A DNA stretch of 64,000 nucleotides from the NCBI GenBank assembly GCA_040743155.1, contig JBFLJU010000001.1:1612001-1676000 (forward strand), read 5' to 3'. How positions within the stretch are numbered: position 1 is the first letter of the stretch; each line of letters begins with the position of its first letter. The translations under genes and the position numbers were made by a program. The DNA comes from Cycloclasticus sp. (lineage in GTDB: Bacteria > Pseudomonadota > Gammaproteobacteria > Methylococcales > Cycloclasticaceae). Of this stretch, positions 33,325 to 41,850 are shown piece by piece. Under the pieces are notes generated by a model, which saw only the letters and a list, made by a program, of their open reading frames with translations, was not told the DNA's origin and made no database searches.

Positions 33325-33599
33325 TATTCAGCCGCTTTTTCAGCCGTCGTACGTTGGCAGCTTAGCTGCGGCTCGCTTTCTAACGTGGCAATTTCTTCTT
33401 CGGTTAAGCTATCCAATGGGATGCCTTCGCCGTTTTTATTGAACTCACGGCCACAGCGTCTAAAGCGTTCACCTTTTGATTGGATGAATAAAACATCTAC
33501 CTCTTTAGCTTCTGGTGCTTCTGGTGCTTTAGTCACCTTAGAATCATCCGTTACCTGGTTAACTTTTTTAGTCGCTGGTTTTGGGCTTCTTGACGTCAT
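33324..33599 (-). CDS. HI1506-related protein, Mu gp35-like
   Basis: 91 residues. The N-terminal 35 residues are low-complexity Lys/Pro/Ala; the rest (FRRCGREFNKNGEGIPLDSL, EEIATLESEPQLSCQ) matches the short HI1506 family. Lies between capsid and neck genes. Confidence 0.85.
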   Translation of the reverse strand: MTSRSPKPATKKVNQVTDDSKVTKAPEAPEAKEVDVLFIQSKGERFRRCGREFNKNGEGIPLDSLTEEEIATLESEPQLSCQRTTAEKAAE

Positions 33600-33624
33600 A
33601 ATCTTAGTCCTCTAGATTTAAAAG

Positions 33625-33647
33625 ACGGGCGGTGTCATACCGCCCGT
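33625..33647 (-). terminator. Intrinsic terminator after the major capsid gene
   Basis: ACGGGCGGT-GTCAT-ACCGCCCGT, nine perfect pairs, followed on the minus strand by CTTTTAAAT. It separates capsid from neck genes and probably lets the capsid be made at higher level. Confidence 0.75.
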
Positions 33648-33665
33648 TGATTTACCGGTTAACGA

Positions 33666-34712
33666 TTAAGTCGTACCCGTGGAACCGTGACTTAACTGCC
33701 ATAGGCCATAAGCACCGGTTGCTCGCGCTTCGGCCCCAAACTTGTATTCACGCTTATTGAATACATCGTCGTTTTCCATACTCGTTTGGTTAACAAACAC
33801 AGGGCGCTTACGCATTTGAACAATGAAAGGCTTAACCACATTGGTGGTCACGTGTAGGAACCAAGCGGTATCACTTACCAGACCAGGGTTTACTAATACG
33901 GTGAACGTGCCCTTATATGGGTTGGGCGTGTCATCCGCTAATTTGTCTGAATTAGCCAACATGTTCGCTATCGTTTCCAGCGCAGGGGGCACTTCAAGCA
34001 AGTCTGCTTTCATGCGTAAAGGCGCACCTTCTTCGTCCGTCAATTTACCGATGGCCACACGTGCCGCGCCAATGCTTGCCTCGGCTAATGCCAATGTTGC
34101 ATTCGATAAGGCTTTGGTCATTTTATTGCTGACTGATGCACCGTTAACGTCATGATCTGTGTCATAGAAGTACTGGCCATCGAGGCAAGTGTTTACAAAC
34201 GCATTATTCTTTAAATCATCAGAAATAATATCGTGTAACTCAGCAGCTGAATCACCGGCTGATTGCGCCTGAATGTTATAGATACCCAATCGATCGTCTT
34301 CAATATGATTACGATCTACTGCAACCGTTGCTTCCCAGTCTTCGTTTTTAACGTAGTACTTGCCAGCGGCAATATTTTTAATCTGCTTATCACCCACCCA
34401 TTTGCGAAAGCGAGGGAAACGTGACAACCAAGCGTAATCTTCCCCAGCGGCGCTTGACGGCACTTCCATGGTGGTTTTTTGCCACTCACCTGTTTTAGCC
34501 TTTAACGCCTGATTAAAGATCGTTTTAAGGCCGGTAAAAATGGTCTTAATGGATGCACTGTTAACCAGCATACCGAGCATGCCAATGGCCGAACCCATTT
34601 CAAGCGGAACCGCACCCACCCCCATTTCTGGTGATGCGAAAACTGGCCCCGCGCATGCAGCTATTACAATGCAAGCTAGTAGCGACCAAATAACATATTT
34701 AATTTTTTTCAT
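33666..34712 (-). CDS. Major capsid protein, Mu gpT-like, with signal-like N-terminal extension
   Basis: 348 residues. From about residue 49 (MLVNSASIKTIFTGLKTIFN) it follows the Mu gpT family to the end (AWLSRFPRFRKWVGDKQI, QYFYDTDHDVNG, KREYKFGAEARATGAYGLWQ). Before that lies MKKIKYVIWSLLACIVIAAC, then AGPVFASPEM, which has the charged start, hydrophobic core and small-residue cut site of an export signal. The upstream ATG has a strong GGAG site seven bases before it; the internal ATG at 34568 has none. So the extension is probably translated. Confidence 0.9.
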   Translation of the reverse strand: MKKIKYVIWSLLACIVIAACAGPVFASPEMGVGAVPLEMGSAIGMLGMLVNSASIKTIFTGLKTIFNQALKAKTGEWQKTTMEVPSSAAGEDYAWLSRFPRFRKWVGDKQIKNIAAGKYYVKNEDWEATVAVDRNHIEDDRLGIYNIQAQSAGDSAAELHDIISDDLKNNAFVNTCLDGQYFYDTDHDVNGASVSNKMTKALSNATLALAEASIGAARVAIGKLTDEEGAPLRMKADLLEVPPALETIANMLANSDKLADDTPNPYKGTFTVLVNPGLVSDTAWFLHVTTNVVKPFIVQMRKRPVFVNQTSMENDDVFNKREYKFGAEARATGAYGLWQLSHGSTGTT

Positions 34713-34724
34713 GAATTTCTCCGA

Positions 34725-35126
34725 TTAACCGATTTGAACCCAGACACCATCGGCATCTACGTCTGTGATTATTCCCGCTGCTGAACGAGTATTTGTGCCG
34801 TCTGTATTAGCAACCGTTTGGTCATCAACGATGTACGCTGTACCGCCAATGTCAGTACGTGTGACTGAACCGTCATTCGCTAATTGATAAATGCCTGGCT
34901 GCGTATCAACGGCTAAATCACCATCGGCACCGGCGCTGTTATCAACTTGTTTCTGACAAAGTCCGCGAGCTGTTAAACCTATCGCGGTTGTGCCAGGGGC
35001 GGCATATCCAGTAGCATTTAGCACCGTAATGGAACCGGCAAAAATGGTGGCGCTGGCTGCTACAGGGTCGTTATGAACCGCTCCCGCACGCTTGGCCGTG
35101 TTTCTATCTTTATTTAGAGCAGTCAT
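34725..35126 (-). CDS. Head decoration/cement-like protein
   Basis: 133 residues, Ala/Thr/Gly-rich beta pattern (ATIFAGSITVLNATGYAAPG, TAYIVDDQTVANTDGTNTRS). Placed between scaffold and capsid as are decoration or cement proteins in Mu-like and other phages. One-base overlap with gpI. Position supports the call more than sequence. Confidence 0.7.
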   Translation of the reverse strand: MTALNKDRNTAKRAGAVHNDPVAASATIFAGSITVLNATGYAAPGTTAIGLTARGLCQKQVDNSAGADGDLAVDTQPGIYQLANDGSVTRTDIGGTAYIVDDQTVANTDGTNTRSAAGIITDVDADGVWVQIG

Positions 35127-35674
35127 TATTTTTCATCCTCTAGTGAGTTTGCGTAATCGTCTTCCGAGATGTTCAGCTGCTTACAAATTGCAATTTCATC
35201 TGCCGTCAAGGTTGCTTTGCCATCTTTATCAAACGTGCGGCCATCGGTTTGCTGGCCTTTTAAAGCGGCAATTTCTGGCGCTGAATCGACATAACTTTTT
35301 AGCGCGGCAACGCCGTGCTGCTTTGCAAGGTCACGCGCCCATTTTTCTTGCGCAGGAATGAGTTGGCCGTTTTTCAATGCAACCGTTACTAGGTCATCAA
35401 CTTCGCCTTTATCAACCGATAGCTTGAGTGCTGCTACCTGTGTTTTCAGCTCTTCAACCACTTCATTGGGGGTGAATTTAGCCGGGTCGACTATGCCTGA
35501 TGTTGCTTTTAACGCAGCCACTTCCGTGTTGCCTTCTTGCACTTTTGCTTTTAATGCGACAATTTCTGTTTCGTTCGCTTCGTTTTTATCCTGGATAGCT
35601 TTACAAGCTGCGATCACTTCTTCCTGTGTCGCGTCTTTGCTTAGCCCCAGTAATTTCTTCAGCTCTTCATCCAT
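35126..35674 (-). CDS. Nested scaffold protein, Mu gpZ-like (internal in-frame start)
   Basis: The ATG at 35674, codon 177 of the protease gene, has AGGAG six bases upstream, a better ribosome-binding site than many genes here. The 182-residue product (MDEELKKLLGLSKDATQEEV...) is the coiled scaffold half alone. Phage Mu makes gpZ from gpI in the same way, so this matches a known design. Confidence 0.8.
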   Translation of the reverse strand: MDEELKKLLGLSKDATQEEVIAACKAIQDKNEANETEIVALKAKVQEGNTEVAALKATSGIVDPAKFTPNEVVEELKTQVAALKLSVDKGEVDDLVTVALKNGQLIPAQEKWARDLAKQHGVAALKSYVDSAPEIAALKGQQTDGRTFDKDGKATLTADEIAICKQLNISEDDYANSLEDEK

Positions 35675-36202
35675 TTGGATCTCCTGATTATTGGGTTGGT
35701 TGGAAAATTTAGCGGCGGCCACTTGATCCATGCCATCGATATCAGCGGTATTTACTAAGCCGATATGCAGCAGGTCGATAATTTCGCCAGTTTTTTTGTT
35801 GTATGAGAAAACGGGGGATAGATAGCGGTATTCATCGCCATCGATATAGCCTTTAGCTTTTGCCGTCCACTTGTAGTCGTTAGCAAATAAACCTTCACCT
35901 TCACGCCATTCAAGCGACGCGCGCTTTATCCAGCCAGACGCGGGGGCTTCTTGGCCGTTGTTTTCGGTTTCTAATGTTTGGTGTTCGTAATCAATCAGTA
36001 GGTCGTTAGCTTTTGCAGCCACGAGAGTGATTATTTTTTGTGCAATGTCGCCATTAATTTTCCACGACTTTAAACCAAGAGGTCGACCGCTAGAACCACG
36101 AAAATCAGACGCAGGAAAAATCTGCAAAGCGTTACCTGGTTTAATGGCAAAACTGCAAACTGCGATTGCGGTTGTCTGTGAGGGGCTCTTGCGTATAGTC
36201 AT
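35126..36202 (-). CDS. Head maturation protease with scaffold, Mu gpI-like
   Basis: 358 residues. The N-terminal 165 residues are the Mu I protease domain (LLIDYEHQTLE..., PASGWIKRASLEWREGEGLF, YRYLSPVFSYN, GLVNTADIDGM), where the His of YEHQT is a catalytic candidate. The C-terminal half is a coiled, Lys/Glu/Ala-rich scaffold. The protease trims the scaffold and head proteins. Contains the nested start at 35674. Confidence 0.92.
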   Translation of the reverse strand: MTIRKSPSQTTAIAVCSFAIKPGNALQIFPASDFRGSSGRPLGLKSWKINGDIAQKIITLVAAKANDLLIDYEHQTLETENNGQEAPASGWIKRASLEWREGEGLFANDYKWTAKAKGYIDGDEYRYLSPVFSYNKKTGEIIDLLHIGLVNTADIDGMDQVAAAKFSNQPNNQEIQMDEELKKLLGLSKDATQEEVIAACKAIQDKNEANETEIVALKAKVQEGNTEVAALKATSGIVDPAKFTPNEVVEELKTQVAALKLSVDKGEVDDLVTVALKNGQLIPAQEKWARDLAKQHGVAALKSYVDSAPEIAALKGQQTDGRTFDKDGKATLTADEIAICKQLNISEDDYANSLEDEK

Positions 36203-36236
36203 GAGCGTAAATTACAGTATGCAAGGCACAAAAAAA

Positions 36237-36254
36237 CCCTGAAGAGTTTCAGGG
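36237..36254. terminator. Intrinsic terminator between gpG and gpI
   Basis: CCCTGAA-GAGT-TTCAGGG with an A7 run before and T6 run after, so it can work on both strands. Its arms and loop nearly equal those of the hairpin at 45911-45934. Confidence 0.85.
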
Positions 36255-36315
36255 TTTTTTGCTCACGCCTTAAATTAGATTAACTTCAATTACCATCTAA
36301 GGCAAGCCATCACTT

Positions 36316-36756
36316 TTACAAGGTAAAATGATCGCGCAATATTTCTAATATTTCAACTTCATCTTCATCGCTTATACCTAGAAAAGGTCTCGCTGGTATA
36401 CCACGGCTTTTATCGCCGAATTGGTGTGTTGCGCCCTGGACAAAGTTTGTTCCCAGCTCTAGCCTTGAGGCGCTTACGTTGTAAGCCAGTGTGTCACGCA
36501 TTAACCCTTCCAATACAAGAACTTTCCCCGCGTTCTTTTTCTTACGTGCCTGATATTTCGGATCTAGCTTAGCCCACGGTTCGCCATCGGGCGACTCTTG
36601 CCGGTCCCAACGATCACGGTGACTATTTAATAGTGCTTCACCAATATCTGCAAACACAGGTTCTAAGTTTTCAGCCTTGTCTACCAAACGCCTGAACGCA
36701 TCTACCACTTGTTGATCGTTAAACTCTGCGTTAATACTTATTGATGCGCCAGCCAT
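36316..36756 (-). CDS. Phage virion morphogenesis protein, Mu gpG-like
   Basis: 146 residues: VDAFRRLVDKAENLEPVFAD, LLNSHRDRWDRQESPDGEPW, THQFGDKSRGIPARPFLGIS are the phage_tail_S/virion morphogenesis signature. Tail-completion role at the head-tail join. Followed by a strong terminator. Confidence 0.92.
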   Translation of the reverse strand: MAGASISINAEFNDQQVVDAFRRLVDKAENLEPVFADIGEALLNSHRDRWDRQESPDGEPWAKLDPKYQARKKKNAGKVLVLEGLMRDTLAYNVSASRLELGTNFVQGATHQFGDKSRGIPARPFLGISDEDEVEILEILRDHFTL

Positions 36757-36863
36757 TACGCTTTACTATGAAGGTTCGGCTGATATGCTGGTGCGTACAC
36801 CCATAGCATTGAAAGCCCGCCCGCCTGGTACGTTGGGAGCGAGGGCCCTATTCTATTATTCAT
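36756..36863 (-). CDS. Possible 35-aa peptide gene between MuF and gpG
   Basis: Frame MNNRIGPSLPTYQAGGLSML (then 15 more residues). Its ATG lies inside the MuF stop (ATGAATAA) and its TAA overlaps the gpG ATG as TAATG, so ribosomes could pass from MuF to gpG through it. No domain is visible. It may be only a coupling device or chance. Confidence 0.3.
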   Translation of the reverse strand: MNNRIGPSLPTYQAGGLSMLWVYAPAYQPNLHSKA

Positions 36864-38070
36864 CCCCATACACCAATTCTCCTAAACGCTGGTTCTGGAT
36901 ATACTTATTATCTGATGTTGGTATAAAGGTAAAACCTTCTAGCTGTCCCTTTCTCGCGTTGGCTACCAACAATACAAACTTACCTTTCTTAAACTCATAA
37001 CCTTTGATAAATCTTGCGCGCAAGTTGATTTTCCCCGTGCCTTTGTGCTTCTCGAAAGACAGCCAGACTTCATATGGATTTGTTAATAGATCATCAATCA
37101 ATGGTAAATACTCTGAGCGGTTTGGATCAATATGACTAGCGAGTTGTTTAGACCTGACGGTGACCGGAATACCACCTGGCGAATACAATTTCTGATCGCC
37201 TTGCTGTTTTTGCAGCAGCTCCAACACCTCTGCTTTTGTTTTTAGTCTTGCAGCCAGCTTCACTGGAGTAGCATTCAGGGGTATCTGCTTTGGACGCCCA
37301 GCTTCTGCCCAACCAGCAGTATTTAGCGGCTGCCACGCATTCTTGGTTTTTTTCCACTCAGCCATTACATCATCAGACAGCGCTTCTCCAAAAGCAGCCT
37401 TGCCGGGATTATAGGCAAAGCCGGGGTCAATACCTTGGGGCACTTTTACTTTTCTGGGTGACGGACCTCTAATACCGACTGTTTTTTCTTCATATTTAAT
37501 AGCGGGCGCTTTGTCTGGGATGGTTTTACCCAACTTGTTAATGTCACGCTCGTTTAGGCTCTGGACGAAACACTTACACCCCCACCCATTAGCTGGGAAA
37601 TGCGTATCCCAAAATGGGTCCTCTGCACTTAATATCAAACCATCCCACGCTAGGTGCTCTGGCCTCGGATGCTCTACCGCATCATTATGACGGTAACGCC
37701 AATAAGGACGCGACCGCTTCACTTTCTGCATTTGAGTGTAGCGACCTGAGTTATGCGCCTGATATAGATTTGTTTCGTAGATTACTCGCGTTCGCCAATC
37801 TCGGCCACCGTTATAGCCCCAGCCATGCTTATCGACAATGCTATCAAAATCTTTACGAAAATCTCTTAAGCTGCCACCATCAGCAATGCTTTTATCCAGG
37901 GCGGTTTGAAAATCCAGTAAAATATCATCTTTCATCGCCCCGGCAATAGTAAATGCCCGAGCATGTTGGCCTTCCCAAATATCTGTCCACGCTGCCGTTG
38001 GCACACGAACTTTGTCACGAAAGAAATCAATCGCTTCTTGAAATGCTAATGAGCCGTATTTTGCAGGCAT
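36856..38070 (-). CDS. MuF head morphogenesis protein with C-terminal nuclease toxin-like domain
   Basis: 404 residues. Residues about 50-175 are the Phage_Mu_F/gp7 domain (DWRTRVIYETNLYQAHNSGR, DPFWDTHFPANGWGCKC). After a basic Pro linker (about 195-275), residues about 285-404 resemble the phage-barnase-EndoU-colicin E5/D-RelE-like (PBECR) RNase family: VTVRSKQLASHI, R318/Y321, LIDDLLTNPYEVWLSFEKHK, then strands INLRARFIKG and KFVLLVANARKG. Typical Mu gp30 lacks this. Such MuF fusions are thought to be packed in the head and injected. No immunity gene is obvious beside it. Confidence 0.8.
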   Translation of the reverse strand: MPAKYGSLAFQEAIDFFRDKVRVPTAAWTDIWEGQHARAFTIAGAMKDDILLDFQTALDKSIADGGSLRDFRKDFDSIVDKHGWGYNGGRDWRTRVIYETNLYQAHNSGRYTQMQKVKRSRPYWRYRHNDAVEHPRPEHLAWDGLILSAEDPFWDTHFPANGWGCKCFVQSLNERDINKLGKTIPDKAPAIKYEEKTVGIRGPSPRKVKVPQGIDPGFAYNPGKAAFGEALSDDVMAEWKKTKNAWQPLNTAGWAEAGRPKQIPLNATPVKLAARLKTKAEVLELLQKQQGDQKLYSPGGIPVTVRSKQLASHIDPNRSEYLPLIDDLLTNPYEVWLSFEKHKGTGKINLRARFIKGYEFKKGKFVLLVANARKGQLEGFTFIPTSDNKYIQNQRLGELVYGDE

Positions 38071-38240
38071 TAGGCTGAAACCTGCAAATTGAGGGGTGAG
38101 CAGCTTTTAAACATCGACGACGACCCATTTAACTCCCGTTTAAATTTTGCGTTCTTAAAAAACACGTACGTTGATAGCAGTTTTTTATTATCGTCGCTTA
38201 AACGCGCGCTCACGCGCTTTTTAATTTTGCTGATTAACAT
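38070..38240 (-). CDS. Possible 56-aa basic protein between portal and MuF
   Basis: Frame MLISKIKKRVSARLSDDNKK followed by 36 residues (LLSTYVFFKNAKFKREL...). It fills the 150-base gap between portal and MuF, starts inside the portal 3' end and stops in TAATG with the MuF start, as do neighbouring coupled genes. Strongly basic, no known family. The ribosome-binding site is weak. A GTG at 38213 is another possible start. Confidence 0.4.
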   Translation of the reverse strand: MLISKIKKRVSARLSDDNKKLLSTYVFFKNAKFKRELNGSSSMFKSCSPLNLQVSA

Positions 38241-39798
38241 CAAACCGACCCGCCAAATCTGCCGCTGCTAAACCGAGTTGCATCACGCTGGCTAATTCGT
38301 CTGAATCCATATCGCCATAAACGCTTAGCAGCCTGTTTTGAAACTGTTGCATATCGTGGCCTTGTTCAATGGAGTCATCGAGCAAACGCTTCACGGTATC
38401 GATCATGTTATCGATAATCGGCTGGCCCTCTTTTAATAGCTGCTGGTTAAATTGATCAATTTCATCCAATGCCTCACCATTGCCTACCGTTGCTTTTGCC
38501 GCCGCTAATTTTGTTGGCACGGGTGGGGCAAGGTTAACGGGCGTCACCGATAAAACTTCCTCGCCTTCTTCAGCTTCGGGGATCTGCATTTTCTTATGCG
38601 CCCACTTTGATTGAATCCGCATTCCAATTCCAACTAGCTTTGGCAGCGCTTCCGACATCATTACAATATCTTCAGCTTCTTCGGTTTCAAAAACAACCTT
38701 AGGCACCCGACGTGGATCAATGCCGTTCAAATTCAATGCGCACATGGGCCAGACCACATCGCGTGTTAACGTGCTAGCAACTTGCAGGGCATCGCTGGTT
38801 AAGATGTCATGACGTACTTCGTTATGGATATCACCGAGACCTGACCCCAAGCCGGTTGATTGCGCCGTAGTGGTTAATGTGCCACCGAGCACCGCTTTTG
38901 ATACCGACTCTTCGCACCAGTCCATCATGATCTTAAACGCTTCGCCGGAGCCTTTGGCGGCTTCTTTGAATTCCATCATCATGCCTTCTGGGATAATCCC
39001 AGCGGCATTGTGGCCAATACTTGTCACTGCGCGTAACAGTGTCATTTTTTCATTAGGTGTTGCGCCACGTGGGTAGGTTCCCAGCCTTGCCGGTATGCCG
39101 TAAATCTCTAAAAACTCAGCCAAATCACGCACTGAGTAATTCTTAAACAAGAAGGGCCACGCTAAAACCCTGTGCAAACCACCACGGGCCAGATAGCCCG
39201 ATTTTGCTTTGTGAACATGTTTAACCCAGCCGAACGGGATTAGCTCCTCATTCTTGCCATCGTTAGTACGCAACAGCAGCTTGTCTTGCTCTTCTGGATC
39301 CACCGTAAACCAACGAGGTGGCTTATGGTGAAACTTCGGCAAGCGCAACGAGCCGACATGCTGCCACTCGATTGTGTGCATTGAGTAGCCTTTACCTATT
39401 GCATCAGCCATGTTCAATAATAAGTCTTCAAAGTCATCAATATCGTCAAACCACTCTGCTAACTGATCGACTGCTTTTTCTTCTGCTTTACTGGCATTTC
39501 GTGGGGCTTTAATGTGGTAATCAAGCCCAACTAACGCCTTTTTACGTTTAGATAGCTCAGTGAAGATATGAGAATCTTTTTCTTCCATATCTTCAAACAA
39601 ATCGCATTGCTCGATCAGATTGCCTTGTTCAGCATTTGATAAAATAGACGCTAATCGACCAGGTGTTAGACCACGCGATGGATGCTCTGCAAATTCACGG
39701 TTTAAACCCTGAATGCGTGATGTTTGGTCTTCATCTAATTCACGGCGCTTAACTGAGCGCCCTAGATAATCTCTTAATTGCTCACGTGTTTTCACCAC
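38221..39798 (-). CDS. Portal protein, Mu gp29-like (DUF935)
   Basis: 525 residues: RGLTPGRLASILSNAEQGNL, LSKRKKALVGLDYHIKAP, PIPFGWVKHVHKAKSGYLAR-like GWVKHVHKAKSGYLARGGLH and LAWPFLFKNYSVRDLAEFLE, the DUF935 signature. Forms the DNA entry ring of the head. Start overlaps TerL by seven bases. Confidence 0.94.
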   Translation of the reverse strand: MVKTREQLRDYLGRSVKRRELDEDQTSRIQGLNREFAEHPSRGLTPGRLASILSNAEQGNLIEQCDLFEDMEEKDSHIFTELSKRKKALVGLDYHIKAPRNASKAEEKAVDQLAEWFDDIDDFEDLLLNMADAIGKGYSMHTIEWQHVGSLRLPKFHHKPPRWFTVDPEEQDKLLLRTNDGKNEELIPFGWVKHVHKAKSGYLARGGLHRVLAWPFLFKNYSVRDLAEFLEIYGIPARLGTYPRGATPNEKMTLLRAVTSIGHNAAGIIPEGMMMEFKEAAKGSGEAFKIMMDWCEESVSKAVLGGTLTTTAQSTGLGSGLGDIHNEVRHDILTSDALQVASTLTRDVVWPMCALNLNGIDPRRVPKVVFETEEAEDIVMMSEALPKLVGIGMRIQSKWAHKKMQIPEAEEGEEVLSVTPVNLAPPVPTKLAAAKATVGNGEALDEIDQFNQQLLKEGQPIIDNMIDTVKRLLDDSIEQGHDMQQFQNRLLSVYGDMDSDELASVMQLGLAAADLAGRFDVNQQN

Positions 39799-41300
39799 GC
39801 TCCTCCTATGTTTGAACTGATATCGTCGTCATCGTCTGGATTAACATCCCAACGGCTGGCTTTATCGGGTGCTGGGGTGAATTCAATGGGGGCTGCATCT
39901 GAACAACTGGCATACCAGGCTAAACAAACAGCCACGGCCGCATCACCATGTCGTTGACCAGATTTACTGGCTGTTTTGCCATCCGGAATTTTTGGAATGC
40001 CTTTAATAACCTGAATGGCTCGCAAGTCGTTCAGAACATCTTGGTCGCGAGGCAATCGAATCAAATCATCTTCAAAACCTGCTTTCATGCGCGGCATGTT
40101 TTCCAAGTACCAGGACTGGCTTAACATTATTTCTTCACCGTATGATGAGCCATATCGATGACGTGCTTGCTCCGCTAAATACTGACCGTTACCACGTGCA
40201 TCTAAAGCACCACCCCGTAAACGAGGCAACCTATCTACAAGGTAAAAAAGGATCTGCTCTTGTTGCTTAAATGGCATATTACGCAGCTCAATGAAGAACG
40301 GAACTGTTCGCCTAAGTTGCTTGTCTGTCAGCATAGGTGCTAGAACCGTTAAATCGCCTGTTCTACCGAAATCCTCACCATAGGCACTGGTGCATTCTTT
40401 ATCTAGTTTCGATAATAAAGGCAGTAAGTTTTGCTCACACCAGTCACGTATTTCAGCTTCACGTAAATGCTCTGGCCAATTGTTAAAGTCATCTGTGGCG
40501 CTGTAGCGGATAACGGGCGCGCCATACATACGGGATTCAATTAATGCCCTGGACAAGTAAGCACCGCCGCCTTGTTTTGGGACACAACCATATTCCTCTA
40601 ACGCATCTTCGGTTGATGCCGTGTCACTGAGTAGATTTTTAATCCATTGATCTTCTAATGACTGAGACCACTCGACGCCGCGCACTTTACAAATACGTTT
40701 GTACAGGCCTTGCTCACACGCATCATCCAGTGTGATTCGATGCACGGAGTAACGTTTTTTACCCGCCCGACTGTCCTGTATTATTTCATTGAATGTGTTG
40801 TCGTAGCCGTTGTGCGTAGAGATAAGACGAACTTTGCTGCCCCACATGGTTAATGCTAACGCGGCTTTTAATACTTCATCTAGGTGCTCATGAAATGCCG
40901 CTTCGTCAATGGTTACGTTACCTTGACGGCCCCGCAAGTTTGATGGCCTTGAACTAAGCGCCTGTATTTTAAAACCTGAGGTAAAACGAATGGTAAAGGT
41001 GAGAATGTCTTTATCTTCATCTTCAAAAATCCCCTCTTCTATTTCGCTGGCTGCTTTATTAAATGCTTTAGCCCACATTGCACAGGCATCGATAAATTCA
41101 ATCGCCATCTCTTTATTAGAGCCAACGTAGAAATGATTACATCCTCCGGCAGATTTGTTTGCACTCGCACATAAAACAGCATCGGCCGCTTCAGCCCAGG
41201 TTAAACCTGTACGCCGTGATTTTTCAGCAATCTTTAGCTCGGAATCATCTGCGACCCATGCCTTTTGATACGGCAATAAAATGCTGTCTGAAATACCCAC
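39792..41300 (-). CDS. Terminase large subunit, Mu gp28-like
   Basis: 502 residues from a GTG at 41300, one base after the TerS stop (a longer frame to 41351 would lie inside TerS). LLPYQKAWVADDSELKIAEK opens the ATPase; SRRTGLTWAEA is the phage-type Walker A region and GNVTIDEAAFHEH Walker B. The C-terminal half is the nuclease (YGEDFGRTGDLTVLAP, GALDARGNGQYLAEQARHRY). Cuts and packages DNA by headful. Confidence 0.93.
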   Translation of the reverse strand: MGISDSILLPYQKAWVADDSELKIAEKSRRTGLTWAEAADAVLCASANKSAGGCNHFYVGSNKEMAIEFIDACAMWAKAFNKAASEIEEGIFEDEDKDILTFTIRFTSGFKIQALSSRPSNLRGRQGNVTIDEAAFHEHLDEVLKAALALTMWGSKVRLISTHNGYDNTFNEIIQDSRAGKKRYSVHRITLDDACEQGLYKRICKVRGVEWSQSLEDQWIKNLLSDTASTEDALEEYGCVPKQGGGAYLSRALIESRMYGAPVIRYSATDDFNNWPEHLREAEIRDWCEQNLLPLLSKLDKECTSAYGEDFGRTGDLTVLAPMLTDKQLRRTVPFFIELRNMPFKQQEQILFYLVDRLPRLRGGALDARGNGQYLAEQARHRYGSSYGEEIMLSQSWYLENMPRMKAGFEDDLIRLPRDQDVLNDLRAIQVIKGIPKIPDGKTASKSGQRHGDAAVAVCLAWYASCSDAAPIEFTPAPDKASRWDVNPDDDDDISSNIGGAW

Positions 41301-41301
41301 G

Positions 41302-41850
41302 TTAAGCGATACCCAGAATGTCACGCTTAATCGTTGCAATTGATTCGGCACTCATGCCTTGCTCGGACATTTTTTCACTTGCTTTATCAGCCGCTTCCTC
41401 TGCCGTTTTACGGCGTATTTCAGCTGCACGTTTCTCATTCTCTGAGCTGGCTTTTTCTAGCCGTTCAATGGCAATAGACAGCTCTTTAATCAGCTTCGGC
41501 TCTACCGGCTCATCACCTTCTGATAGCGCAATAGCAGTATCAAAAGCAAGGTTCCTAACCACCTCGTTCAACAGGTGTCCGACCTGACCGGACGGCTCGC
41601 TACCGAGCTTTCCGATCCACATTTCAGCCACTTGGCGGCTTTGGCGCAGCTTTGCGCCCACCTTATCCATTTGAATGGCATAACGATTTACCGCACTTTT
41701 GCTAACGCGCTCGTCTTCACCCGATTGCTCAAGCATTTCATTAACGCGTTGAGCGGCATCAAGCTGGGTGACACGAGGGTCTCGCAGCAATTCATTCAGC
41801 GCATCACGAAACTCGGGGGGTAATTTGTCTATTGAGGATTGTCTGGCCAT
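41302..41850 (-). CDS. Terminase small subunit, Mu gp27-like (DUF3486)
   Basis: 182 residues: SSIDKLPPEFRDALNELLRD at the start, HTH-like SKSAVNRYAIQMDKVGAKLR, then a charged coiled C-terminus. DUF3486 family, which recognises the packaging site near the phage end and loads TerL. Confidence 0.92.
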   Translation of the reverse strand: MARQSSIDKLPPEFRDALNELLRDPRVTQLDAAQRVNEMLEQSGEDERVSKSAVNRYAIQMDKVGAKLRQSRQVAEMWIGKLGSEPSGQVGHLLNEVVRNLAFDTAIALSEGDEPVEPKLIKELSIAIERLEKASSENEKRAAEIRRKTAEEAADKASEKMSEQGMSAESIATIKRDILGIA

